64,000 nucleotides of DNA. It comes from Klebsiella africana (GTDB lineage Bacteria > Pseudomonadota > Gammaproteobacteria > Enterobacterales > Enterobacteriaceae). Shown one piece after another: positions 52,690 through 60,729 of the stretch. Both the position numbers and the translations under genes were made by a program. The stretch covers positions 3,968,001-4,032,000 of the forward strand of contig NZ_CP084874.1 in NCBI RefSeq assembly GCF_020526085.1, read 5' to 3'. The notes under the pieces are model-generated. The model was not told the DNA's origin. It did no database searches and was given only the letters and a program-made list of their open reading frames with translations. How positions within the stretch are numbered: position 1 is the first letter of the stretch; each line of letters opens with the position of its first letter.

Positions 52690-53448
52690 TTAGCCCACCA
52701 ACATCGCTTGCGCGCTGTAGAGCAGATCAAGGTGGTCGCGGCATAAAGCCTCAAGTGAAGTACGCGATTGATGGCTGGTCAAACTCAGCGCCCCCCACCA
52801 GGTCCCTTCCCTGTCGGTTAACGGCACCGCCAGCACCAACATGCCAATCTCAAACTCCTGTTCAAGGGTGGCGTATCCCTGGCGCCGCACCTGGGCGATC
52901 TTCTCCATCAGCGGCGCGATGTCAGTCACCGTATAGGGAGTACGTTGTTCCCGGGTAATGCGCTGCAGCACCGCCTCGCACTCGGCTTCCGGCAGCGAAG
53001 CCAGCCACAATCGCCCCCCAGCGGTACAGAAAATGGGCACCCGCTCCCCGAGCCGCACCGACGTAGAGTTAAACGGCGTATGACGACTGCGGGCGATATA
53101 GACCAGTTCATCTTCGTCCACCACCCCCACCGAGGCATGCTCCTCGGTCCGACTGGCGATGTATTCGACAATCGGCCGCACCATACGAGGAAACTGCGCC
53201 GAATCCACGTAGGCCTGGCCAAGCCGCAGCGTCTTTGGGGTAAGCCAGTAATAGCGTCCGTCGGTTTGCAGATAGCGCTCATGCAGCAGCGTGAGCAGAA
53301 AACGCCGTGCGGCGCTTTGCGTCAGGCCGCTCATTTTCGCCGCCTGGGCAACGGTGAGCTTTGGGTTAGTTTTGGAAAAAAGCTGGATTAGCGCCAGCCC
53401 TTTTTGTAAACCGACGATCAGATCGCGTGGATGAATGGGGTTTTGCAT
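52690..53448 (-). CDS. IclR-family regulator of the adjacent catabolic operon
   Basis: A 252-residue IclR protein: winged helix-turn-helix (about 15-75, TVAQAAKMSGLTQSAARRFL) and effector domain (about 85-250) with VRLGERVPIFCTAGGRLWLASL. It resembles PcaR/PobR-type regulators of aromatic-acid catabolism. It is divergent from the AroE-like gene; a 15-base palindrome and a direct repeat lie between them. Start 53448 (MQNPIHPRDL). The inducer is probably the operon substrate or an intermediate. Confidence 0.87.
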   Translation of the reverse strand: MQNPIHPRDLIVGLQKGLALIQLFSKTNPKLTVAQAAKMSGLTQSAARRFLLTLLHERYLQTDGRYYWLTPKTLRLGQAYVDSAQFPRMVRPIVEYIASRTEEHASVGVVDEDELVYIARSRHTPFNSTSVRLGERVPIFCTAGGRLWLASLPEAECEAVLQRITREQRTPYTVTDIAPLMEKIAQVRRQGYATLEQEFEIGMLVLAVPLTDREGTWWGALSLTSHQSRTSLEALCRDHLDLLYSAQAMLVG

Positions 53449-53484
53449 ATTCGCTCACATTTTTGCAACATCATTATCGATTTC

Positions 53485-53513
53485 CTGCGATTATCGCAGC
53501 GTTCGTGCGATTA
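53485..53513. promoter_or_regulatory. Candidate IclR-family operator
   Basis: CTGCGATTATCGCAG (53485-53499) is a perfect palindrome around TTA. TGCGATTA recurs at 53506, exactly 20 bases from its first occurrence at 53486. It lies between the IclR gene and the operon it probably controls. Confidence 0.6.
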
Positions 53514-53600
53514 ACAACCGACATGTCCGAATTCTGCGTTGTCGCTCCCAGCTTCCACTGAAATACTTTCACAACATTCATTTAACAAATGAGGTTTGAA

Positions 53601-54422
53601 ATGGTCAGTGGAACTACCCAGGTTGTCGCCGTGATTGGTCATCCGATCGCCCAGGTCAAATCACCGGATAACTTCAACCGCTACTTTGCTGAACAGCACA
53701 TGGACAGCGTCATGATCCCGGTAGATATTGCCCCGGACGCGGTGGCCGACTACCTCAACGCCCTGCGCGGCTGGCAGAACATGACCGGCGTGCTGGTGAC
53801 GGTGCCGCATAAGCAGCGCGCCGCCGCGCTGGTCGATGACCTTACCCCGCGCGCCCGCCGACTCAACGCCATCAATGTGATCCGCAAGCTCGCGGATGGG
53901 CGTTTACAGGGCGATATGCTGGACGGTGTTGGCTTTCAGCTCGCCGCCGAAGCGCAGGGTTTTCAGCCGGCAGGTAAGCAAGCGCTGCTCTCCGGTTGCG
54001 GCGGCGTCGGCAGCGCCATCGCCTGGGGACTGTGCGAGGCGGGGATGCGTCAGCTGGCCCTGCACGATCAAAACCCGGCCACCCGGCAGCGCCTGCATGA
54101 CCTCCTGGCTGAGGCCTTTCCGGCGGTGCAACTGAGCGCGCTGCCGGACACCCTTCATGGCGTCGATCTGTTGGTCAACGGCTCGCCGGCTGGCATGGCC
54201 GGATTTGATGCGCTTCCTCTGCCGCAGGCGCTGCTGGATACGCTCGACAGCACTACCCACGTGGCCGACGTTGTCACCGCCCCGGTCATGACGCCGTTAC
54301 TTACCTTCGCCGCCGCCCGCGGTTGCCGGGTGCAGACCGGGCCGGAAATGGCGTTGGCGCAGATGAGGCTAATGGGCCAGTTTATCGGCGCCATCCCGCA
54401 GACGCAGGGAGCGGCAGCATGA
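53601..54422 (+). CDS. Shikimate dehydrogenase-like (AroE family) oxidoreductase
   Basis: A 273-residue AroE-family NAD(P)-dependent dehydrogenase. Catalytic lysine is in LVTVPHKQRA and catalytic aspartate in GDMLDGVGF; the nucleotide loop is SGCGGVGSAIAW. The substrate carboxylate site is altered: AHSKSP of AroE becomes AQVKSP here, so the first binding serine is valine. A relative of shikimate is likely, not necessarily shikimate. Start 53601 follows GAGGTTTGAA; the ATG at 53589 overlaps that site. Its TGA overlaps the ATG of the next gene. Confidence 0.87.
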   Translation: MVSGTTQVVAVIGHPIAQVKSPDNFNRYFAEQHMDSVMIPVDIAPDAVADYLNALRGWQNMTGVLVTVPHKQRAAALVDDLTPRARRLNAINVIRKLADGRLQGDMLDGVGFQLAAEAQGFQPAGKQALLSGCGGVGSAIAWGLCEAGMRQLALHDQNPATRQRLHDLLAEAFPAVQLSALPDTLHGVDLLVNGSPAGMAGFDALPLPQALLDTLDSTTHVADVVTAPVMTPLLTFAAARGCRVQTGPEMALAQMRLMGQFIGAIPQTQGAAA

Positions 54423-56095
54423 AGAGCTGGGATGTGATCGTCATCGGCAGCGGCGCGGCCGGTTTTGCCGCCGCGGTCACCGCCTGCTGTAAAGGGCTGT
54501 CGGTGCTGATGCTGGAGAAAGCTGGCCAGTTCGGCGGCACCTCGGCTATCTCCGGCGGCGCCGTGTGGCTGCACGATACCGACCAGGCGCGCGCCGAGGG
54601 CAAAAGCGGTAGCGCCGAGGCGATGAAAACCTACCTGCGAACCATTATCGGCGAGGGCCAGTACCGCGAAGATCTTGCCGAAGCATTTATCAGCGCCGGG
54701 CGAGAAGCGCTGGCCTTTCTCGAGCGTGAGGGAGCGGTGAAGTACAGCCTGCGTCCACTCTCGCCCGATTACTATCCGGATGAACCCGGCGCAGTCGACG
54801 TTGGGCGCGCGCTGGAGGTGGTGGAATATGACGGCCGTGAACTGGGGGACACCTTTCGCGACCTGCGTTCGCCGCCGCCGGGGATGCTGCTGTTTGGCGG
54901 GATGATGGTCAACCGCGTCGATATTCAACATTTTCTCGACATGCGCCGCTCGCTACGCTCCCTGGCCCATTGCACCCGGCTGCTGCTGCGCTATGCCCGC
55001 GACCGGGTGAAGTATCCTCGCGGTACCCGTCTGGCGATGGGCAACGCGCTGATTGCCCGCATGGCGACCACGGCGCTGCGTAAAGGCATGAGCCTGCGGC
55101 TGAATGTTAATGTTCTGGCGCTGTGCGATGCGCAAGGCGTGGTTACCGGGGTGGAGATTGAGCATCAGGGACAAAGAGAGACGCTGCACGCCCGTCAAGG
55201 GGTGGTGCTGGCCGCAGGCGGCTTTGCCGCGGGCGCGCTGGCGGCGCGCTATCGGCCCCACACCCGCGAACACTTCACCATGTCACCGCCCGCCAACGAT
55301 GGCGCCGCGCTGCGTCTCACGGCGGCGCTTAACGCCCGCGAAGGAGCCGATCGGCCATCCAATTTTTTCTGGGCGCCGGTATCGGTGTTGACCCGGGCCG
55401 ACGGCAGCGAAGAGCGCTTCCCCCATCTGGTGACCGATCGCGCCAAGCCGGGGGTGATTGCCGTCAACCAGCGGGCGGTACGCTTCGTCAACGAGTCCAG
55501 CTCCTATCACCATTTTGCCAGCGCGATGCAGGATGCAGCGGAAAATGCCCCCTGTTTTTTACTCTGCGACGCCCAGGCAATGAAGCGTTATGGCCTTGGG
55601 CTGGCACGCCCGGCGCCGGTCAATAATGACGCCCTGATCGCCGCCGGCTATCTGCGCAAAGCCGATACCCTGGCCGCGCTGGCGCAACAGCTTGGTCTGG
55701 ATGCCCAAACCCTGAGCGAGACGGTAGCCCGCTACAACCGCGACGCCGCGCAGGGCGTGGATCGGGAATTTGCTAAAGGCGGCAACAGCTATAACCGGGC
55801 GATGGGCGATCCGGGCCATCAGCCTGACGCCTGTAATGCTCCCCTGCTCAGCGCGCCGTTCTATGCCATCAAACTTTATACCGGCGATCTGGGGACCTCG
55901 CGGGGCCTGGTCACCACCGCCGATGCGCAGGTCGTCAACGCGGAAGGAAAACCCATCCCAGGGCTATACGCGGTGGGAAACGACATGGATTCGCTGATGG
56001 CTGGCACCTATCCGGGCCCCGGCATCACCCTCGGCCCTGGGCTGACGTTTGGCTATCTCGCCGCCTGCCATCTGGCACAACACTCCACCCACTAA
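54419..56095 (+). CDS. FAD-dependent ketosteroid dehydrogenase-like oxidoreductase 1
   Basis: A 558-residue flavoprotein of the fumarate reductase/KstD superfamily. FAD motif VIGSGAAGFAAAVTAC at the N-terminus, SGGAVW, and the C-terminal GTYPGPGITLGPGLTFGY. The Y-x-x-x-G pair in YPGPG corresponds to the catalytic tyrosine-glycine of 3-ketosteroid delta-1-dehydrogenases, which desaturate a ring next to a ketone. Start at 54419, overlapping the AroE-like stop by four bases, with a longer frame rejected since it would overlap the previous gene by 100 bases. Substrate not established. Confidence 0.87.
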   Translation: MKSWDVIVIGSGAAGFAAAVTACCKGLSVLMLEKAGQFGGTSAISGGAVWLHDTDQARAEGKSGSAEAMKTYLRTIIGEGQYREDLAEAFISAGREALAFLEREGAVKYSLRPLSPDYYPDEPGAVDVGRALEVVEYDGRELGDTFRDLRSPPPGMLLFGGMMVNRVDIQHFLDMRRSLRSLAHCTRLLLRYARDRVKYPRGTRLAMGNALIARMATTALRKGMSLRLNVNVLALCDAQGVVTGVEIEHQGQRETLHARQGVVLAAGGFAAGALAARYRPHTREHFTMSPPANDGAALRLTAALNAREGADRPSNFFWAPVSVLTRADGSEERFPHLVTDRAKPGVIAVNQRAVRFVNESSSYHHFASAMQDAAENAPCFLLCDAQAMKRYGLGLARPAPVNNDALIAAGYLRKADTLAALAQQLGLDAQTLSETVARYNRDAAQGVDREFAKGGNSYNRAMGDPGHQPDACNAPLLSAPFYAIKLYTGDLGTSRGLVTTADAQVVNAEGKPIPGLYAVGNDMDSLMAGTYPGPGITLGPGLTFGYLAACHLAQHSTH

Positions 56096-56108
56096 TCAGG
56101 AAAACATC

Positions 56109-56429
56109 ATGATCTACGAAAAACGCACTTACACCATCAATCCGCTGAAAATGGCCGACTGGCTGGCGCTGTACCAAAGCGATGCCCTGGCGGTGCAAAC
56201 CGACCATCTCGGCAAGTTGATCGGCTTCTTTTTTACCGAGATCGGTGTGGTCAATCAGGTAGTGCATATCTGGGCTTATGAAAGTCTGGACGATCGCCTG
56301 GTGCGCCGCGCGCGGATGGCCCAGGACGAACGCTGGCAGACCTTCTCGCGCAAAAATCGCGAACTGGCCGCCGTGGAACGCCTCGAGTCGGTGCTGATGC
56401 GCCCCACCGCTTTTTCACCCCTGCAGTAA
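56109..56429 (+). CDS. NIPSNAP family protein
   Basis: A 106-residue NIPSNAP-domain protein (MIYEKRTYTINPLKMADWLAL... with VVNQVVHIWAYESLDDR), a ferredoxin-like alpha/beta fold. Such small proteins often accompany flavoenzymes or catabolic genes, but no biochemical role is established. It lies 13 bases after one flavoprotein and 10 before the next. AATCAGGAAAACATC is the ribosome site. Confidence 0.9.
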   Translation: MIYEKRTYTINPLKMADWLALYQSDALAVQTDHLGKLIGFFFTEIGVVNQVVHIWAYESLDDRLVRRARMAQDERWQTFSRKNRELAAVERLESVLMRPTAFSPLQ

Positions 56430-56439
56430 GGAGTCCATC

Positions 56440-58131
56440 ATGAGCGGGCCTGTGAAGGTGGATGTGCTGGTGGTCGGCTCCGGCGCGGCGGGGCTTTCTG
56501 CCGCGGTGACCGCGGCGATGCACGGCGCCAGCGTCATGGTGGCGGAGAAAGCGTCAGTGCTCGGCGGGACCAGCGCCTGGTCCGGCGGCTGGCTGTGGAT
56601 CCCCCACAACCCGCTGGCGCGGGCGGAGGGCATCGACGAAGCGGCCGACGCGCCGCTGACCTATCTGCAGCATGAGATGGGGGGCGAAGCCGCCGACGTT
56701 CGTCTGCAGACCTTCCTGCGCTACGGGCCGGAGATGGTGGAATTTTTCCATCAGCGGACGGCGGTGCAGTTTCTCTCAGGTAGCGCCATGCCGGACTTTC
56801 ACGCGTCGCCAGGCGCAGCGAACGGCGGGCGGTCGGTCACCGCGCAGCCCTACGATGGCCGCCTGCTCGGTGACTGGCTCCATCGCCTGCGTCCACCGCT
56901 GGAGACCATTAGCCTGGGCGGGATGGGCATCGCCGGCGGCGCGGATATGGCGCATTTTTTCAATGCCACCCGCTCGCCGCGCTCCGCGCTGTATGCCGCC
57001 CGTCGCCTGCTGCGCCATGGCTGGCAGCGGCTGCGTGCCGGACGGGGGCAGCATCTGGTCAATGGCAATGCGCTGGTCGCCCGTCTGCTGCGTTCCGCCC
57101 TCGACGCCGGAGTGCGTTTTCAGCTTAATGCTCCGGTGGTCCGGCTGCTGCAGGGTCCGCCGGGGGTGTCCGGCGCGGTGCTGCGCAGCGACGGCGGGGA
57201 GATTCACGTCGAAGCAGGCGCCGTGGTGCTGGCCTGCGGCGGTTTTCCCCACGATCGACAGCGCCTGGCGCAGGTGGTGCCTCACGCTGCGGAGGGTTAC
57301 GGCCATTTCTCCGCTGCACCGCCGGACAATCAGGGCGAAGGGATCAGACTTGGCGAATCCGTCGGCGGACAGTTCGACACTTCCCTGCGCCACCCTCTGG
57401 CCTGGGCACCGGTGTCCCGCGTCACCCTGGCCAGCGGCCAGCAGCTGATGTTTCCCCATCTGGTGGAACGCGCCAAACCTGGAGTGATCGCCGTCCTGCC
57501 CAACGGCAAACGCTTTGTTAACGAGGCTGACTCTTATCATGACTTTATCGCCGCCCTGCTGGCGGCCACACCCGCGGGCGACACGCCGCAGGCCTGGCTG
57601 CTGGCCGATCGTCGCGCACTGCGTCGCTACGGCCTGGGCCATGCCAGACCTTTCCCGTTCACCCCCACCGCCTGGCTGCGTACCGGTTACCTGCTGCGGG
57701 GAAACACGCTGGCGGATCTGGCGAAGCAGTGCGCCATCGATGCCGATGCGCTGGCGGAAGCCGTTGAACGCTTTAACCACTTCGCCAGCACTGGCGAAGA
57801 CGTCGATTTTCACCGTGGGGCATCAGCCTATAACCGCGCCCAGGGTGACCATCAGGTGACACTCGGAGCGCTGTGCGAAGGGCCGTTCTACGCGGTGCGC
57901 ATTCTGCCCGGCTCGCTGGGCACCTTCAGTGGATTGCAAACCGACGAACTTGCCCGGGTGCTGGATGAGCAGCAGCAGCCGATACCGGGTCTGTTCGCCA
58001 TCGGCAACGACATGTCGAGCGTGATGCGCGGCTATTACCCCAGCGGAGGGATCACCCTCGGGCCCGCCATGACCTTCGGCTATCTGGTGGGCAAAAAACT
58101 GGCAGAAAAACAAATAAAAACAACATCATAA
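56440..58131 (+). CDS. FAD-dependent ketosteroid dehydrogenase-like oxidoreductase 2
   Basis: A 563-residue paralogue of the flavoprotein two genes upstream: VVGSGAAGLSAAVTAAMHG, GGTSAWSGGWLW, and YYPSGGITLGPAMTFGY. The catalytic-type tyrosine and the glycine four residues later are kept. Both copies have the same length class and domain order, so they probably arose by duplication and perform two successive desaturations or act as alternatives. Start follows AAGGAGTCCATC. Confidence 0.88.
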   Translation: MSGPVKVDVLVVGSGAAGLSAAVTAAMHGASVMVAEKASVLGGTSAWSGGWLWIPHNPLARAEGIDEAADAPLTYLQHEMGGEAADVRLQTFLRYGPEMVEFFHQRTAVQFLSGSAMPDFHASPGAANGGRSVTAQPYDGRLLGDWLHRLRPPLETISLGGMGIAGGADMAHFFNATRSPRSALYAARRLLRHGWQRLRAGRGQHLVNGNALVARLLRSALDAGVRFQLNAPVVRLLQGPPGVSGAVLRSDGGEIHVEAGAVVLACGGFPHDRQRLAQVVPHAAEGYGHFSAAPPDNQGEGIRLGESVGGQFDTSLRHPLAWAPVSRVTLASGQQLMFPHLVERAKPGVIAVLPNGKRFVNEADSYHDFIAALLAATPAGDTPQAWLLADRRALRRYGLGHARPFPFTPTAWLRTGYLLRGNTLADLAKQCAIDADALAEAVERFNHFASTGEDVDFHRGASAYNRAQGDHQVTLGALCEGPFYAVRILPGSLGTFSGLQTDELARVLDEQQQPIPGLFAIGNDMSSVMRGYYPSGGITLGPAMTFGYLVGKKLAEKQIKTTS

Positions 58132-58193
58132 ATTGATTCCCACGGATGGATGAACACTAACTCTCTTCACCTGCAACTGTACCGGAGCCATTT

Positions 58194-59012
58194 ATGAATA
58201 TGCGTACCCTATCGCTCGCCGCGCTGACCCTGCTTGATGTCCCTCCCCCCGAACAGGTGCGGATTGCGGCCAGAACCGGTTTTACCCACGTGGGGCTGCG
58301 GCTGCTTCCCGCCACACCCGCGGACCCGGACTACGACATGCTGGGCGATACCCCGTCCGTCCGGGCGACGCTCGCCGCGCTGATGGAAACCGGCATCCGC
58401 GTATCGGACGTGGAGATCGTTCGCCTGACCCCCGGGTTTACGCTCGACGATCGGCTGCAGCGTTTTATGGAGACCGCCGCGCGTCTTGGCGCCAGACAGG
58501 TGTTAGTCGCCGGCAATGATGACCACCTTCAGCGCAGCGCTGACAATCTCGCCATCCTCGCCGCGGTCGGTCGTCCATTTGGGCTGACCATGAACCTTGA
58601 GCCGATGCCCTGGACCCAGTTGCGCACGATCGCTGATGCGCAGGCGCTGATCGCCGCCAGCGGGCGGGAAGACATCGGCATTCTGGTGGACGCTCTCCAT
58701 TTCTGGCGCGCCGGTGAATCACTCAGTACCCTCACCAGCCTGCCAACACATCAATTGAATTATATGCAACTCTGCGATGGCGCGGCGCAGAGGCCGGAGA
58801 GCGAGCAGGAACTTATCCGCCAGGCCCGCTCGGCGCGCAACGTGCCAGGGGAAGGCGGTCTGGATCTGCACGGTCTGATGTCGGCCCTGCCGGCGTCGCT
58901 GCCGGTCTCCCTCGAAGTGCCGCTCGACGGCGAGCAAGGCGCCCTGCCGCCTCTTCAGCGGGCGCAGTTACTGTTCGATGCCGCGCAGCCCTACCTGCGC
59001 GCCTGCGCATAA
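58194..59012 (+). CDS. TIM-barrel sugar isomerase/dehydratase family protein
   Basis: A 272-residue protein of the xylose-isomerase-like (AP endonuclease 2) TIM-barrel family. Likely metal ligands are in LTMNLEPMPWT (E), ILVDALHFWRAG (D and H), NYMQLCDG and SLEVPLDG (E). The family includes sugar epimerases and 3-dehydroshikimate dehydratases (AsbF/QuiC), so dehydration of a dehydroshikimate-like compound is a good alternative. Start 58194 follows CCGGAGCCATTT; ATG 58200 is also possible. Confidence 0.82.
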   Translation: MNMRTLSLAALTLLDVPPPEQVRIAARTGFTHVGLRLLPATPADPDYDMLGDTPSVRATLAALMETGIRVSDVEIVRLTPGFTLDDRLQRFMETAARLGARQVLVAGNDDHLQRSADNLAILAAVGRPFGLTMNLEPMPWTQLRTIADAQALIAASGREDIGILVDALHFWRAGESLSTLTSLPTHQLNYMQLCDGAAQRPESEQELIRQARSARNVPGEGGLDLHGLMSALPASLPVSLEVPLDGEQGALPPLQRAQLLFDAAQPYLRACA

Positions 59013-59022
59013 GGAATACGCT

Positions 59023-60384
59023 ATGACACAGACTCAACGCCTGGATGTCAGAGAGTTAATTAACCGTAACCCGCTGAGCCGCTTTCAAAAGCAGATCATT
59101 TTTCTCGGTTTTTGCGTCATCGCTCTCGATGGTTTTGATATCGCGATCATGGGCTTTATCGCCCCGACGCTAAAGCTGGAATGGGGGGTAAGCAACCACC
59201 AGCTGGGTCTGGTGATCAGCGCCGCGCTGATCGGCCTCGCGCTGGGGGCGATTTTCTCCGGCCCGCTCGCCGACTGGCTGGGACGCAAGAAGATCATTAT
59301 CAACAGCGTCTTCTTCTTCGGTTTCTGGACCATCGCCACCGCCTTCTCGCACAACGTAGAGCAGATGATGTTCTTTCGCTTTATGACTGGCCTCGGGCTG
59401 GGCGCCGCGATGCCGAATATCGGGACGCTGGTGTCGGAATACGCCCCGGAACGCCAGCGCTCCTTTATCATTACCGTCATCTTTTGCGGCTTCACCTTCG
59501 GCGCGGCAGCAGGGGGATTCTCGGCATCGTGGCTGATCCCCCAGTTTGGCTGGCACTCGCTGATGGCGCTCGGCGGTATTCTGCCGCTGCTGTTTGCCCC
59601 CCTGCTTATCTGGCTGCTACCGGAGTCGGTTCGTTTTCTGGTGATCAAACAAGCGCCCGCGGCGCGCATTCGCGCCATTCTTAACCGTCTCTATCCCGGA
59701 CAAATCAGCGACAACGTGACGTTTATCCTGCCGGCGCAGCCGGCGGCCGGCAACGCAATGCGCATTGTCCTCTCCCGCCAGTACGGCTTCGGCTCGCTGA
59801 TGCTATGGCTGGTCTACTTTATGGGGCTGTTCCTGGTCTATATCCTCGGCAGCTGGCTGCCAACGCTGGTTAAAGCGGTAGGAATGACCGTTAGCCAGGC
59901 GGCCATCATGACGGCGATCTACCAGGCGGGCGGCACCCTCGGCTCTTTGTTTGCCGGCTGGCTGATGGACAGGATCAACCCCCATCGCGCGCTGGGGATG
60001 ATCTACGCCGTTGGCGGCCTGTTCACCATGGCGATGGGCTACGCCGCGGGCAGCTTTGCCCTGCTCTGTATGCTGGCGTTTATCAGCGGCGCCTGCCTGA
60101 ACGGCGCGAATACCGGCATGAACGCCCTCTCCGCCCGCTACTATCCGACACAGGCGCGGGCGACGGGCTCCAGCTGGATGCACGGCGTCGGGCGTATCGG
60201 CGCCATTCTCAGCGCCTTTGCCGGCGCCGAGATGATGGCGCTCAACCTGCCCTTTGAAAGCGTCTTTTTGATCCTCGGTATTCCGGCAGCCCTCACCGTC
60301 GCAGGCCTGGCGGCAAAGGGCATCTTTGCCGCCGGTCACCCTCCCGCCGCTTCGCCAGCCCCCGCGTCTGCGCGCGGAGCGTAA
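59023..60384 (+). CDS. MFS transporter, aromatic acid:H+ symporter (AAHS) type
   Basis: A 453-residue 12-helix MFS permease. The first helix has ALDGFDIAIMGFIAPTL, the DGYD-type signature of the PcaK/MhpT/shikimate group, and loop 2-3 carries GPLADWLGRKK. It probably imports the hydroaromatic or aromatic acid that the operon degrades. Start 59023 follows AAGGAATACGCT, 11 bases after the isomerase gene. Confidence 0.88.
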   Translation: MTQTQRLDVRELINRNPLSRFQKQIIFLGFCVIALDGFDIAIMGFIAPTLKLEWGVSNHQLGLVISAALIGLALGAIFSGPLADWLGRKKIIINSVFFFGFWTIATAFSHNVEQMMFFRFMTGLGLGAAMPNIGTLVSEYAPERQRSFIITVIFCGFTFGAAAGGFSASWLIPQFGWHSLMALGGILPLLFAPLLIWLLPESVRFLVIKQAPAARIRAILNRLYPGQISDNVTFILPAQPAAGNAMRIVLSRQYGFGSLMLWLVYFMGLFLVYILGSWLPTLVKAVGMTVSQAAIMTAIYQAGGTLGSLFAGWLMDRINPHRALGMIYAVGGLFTMAMGYAAGSFALLCMLAFISGACLNGANTGMNALSARYYPTQARATGSSWMHGVGRIGAILSAFAGAEMMALNLPFESVFLILGIPAALTVAGLAAKGIFAAGHPPAASPAPASARGA

Positions 60385-60729
60385 GAGCGACATCTGCTCC
60401 CCGGTGCAATCTGCGGATTGCACCGTGTTACGGGGTTAAAAAGAAAATTTATTTCATATTCCTCAGCAACGAAAATTACCAACGACGGCGGGCTCTGCTC
60501 CGATAAATCATTATCCTTTACTCATCTCTTCTACTCATCTCTTCCACGGCGGTGATGACAAACTTTCACTTATTCGATCCTCCTCGCAATATGAAAAATA
60601 AATTTCATATTTAAATTGAATCAGAACAAACATTTCCTTAAATTTACGTCAGTCTATCCGGATGCGCGTTGCCGCAGGCGTCGGCATTCAGCGCCTCAGA
60701 GTGCGAATGATTTCAAAAAGGAGAGCACC
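60385..60729. promoter_or_regulatory. Gap upstream of the Gfo/Idh gene with palindromes
   Basis: 345 bases with no gene. GGTGCAATC / GATTGCACC at 60403-60424 is a perfect 9-base-pair hairpin, probably ending the MFS transcript, though without a T tract. The rest is AT-rich and contains TTTCATATT at 60452 and the 24-base palindrome at 60588-60611. Confidence 0.5.
60588..60611. promoter_or_regulatory. 24-base palindromic operator candidate
   Basis: AATATGAAA-N6-TTTCATATT, perfect 9-base arms with an AATAAA spacer, 118 bases upstream of the Gfo/Idh gene. The half-site TTTCATATT also occurs alone at 60452-60460. The protein that binds is unknown. Confidence 0.5.

Noticed and set aside
52660..52690. 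Short immunity gene directly after the leader-protein gene
   Set aside because: The space to the convergent IclR gene is 39 bases and holds only a hairpin.
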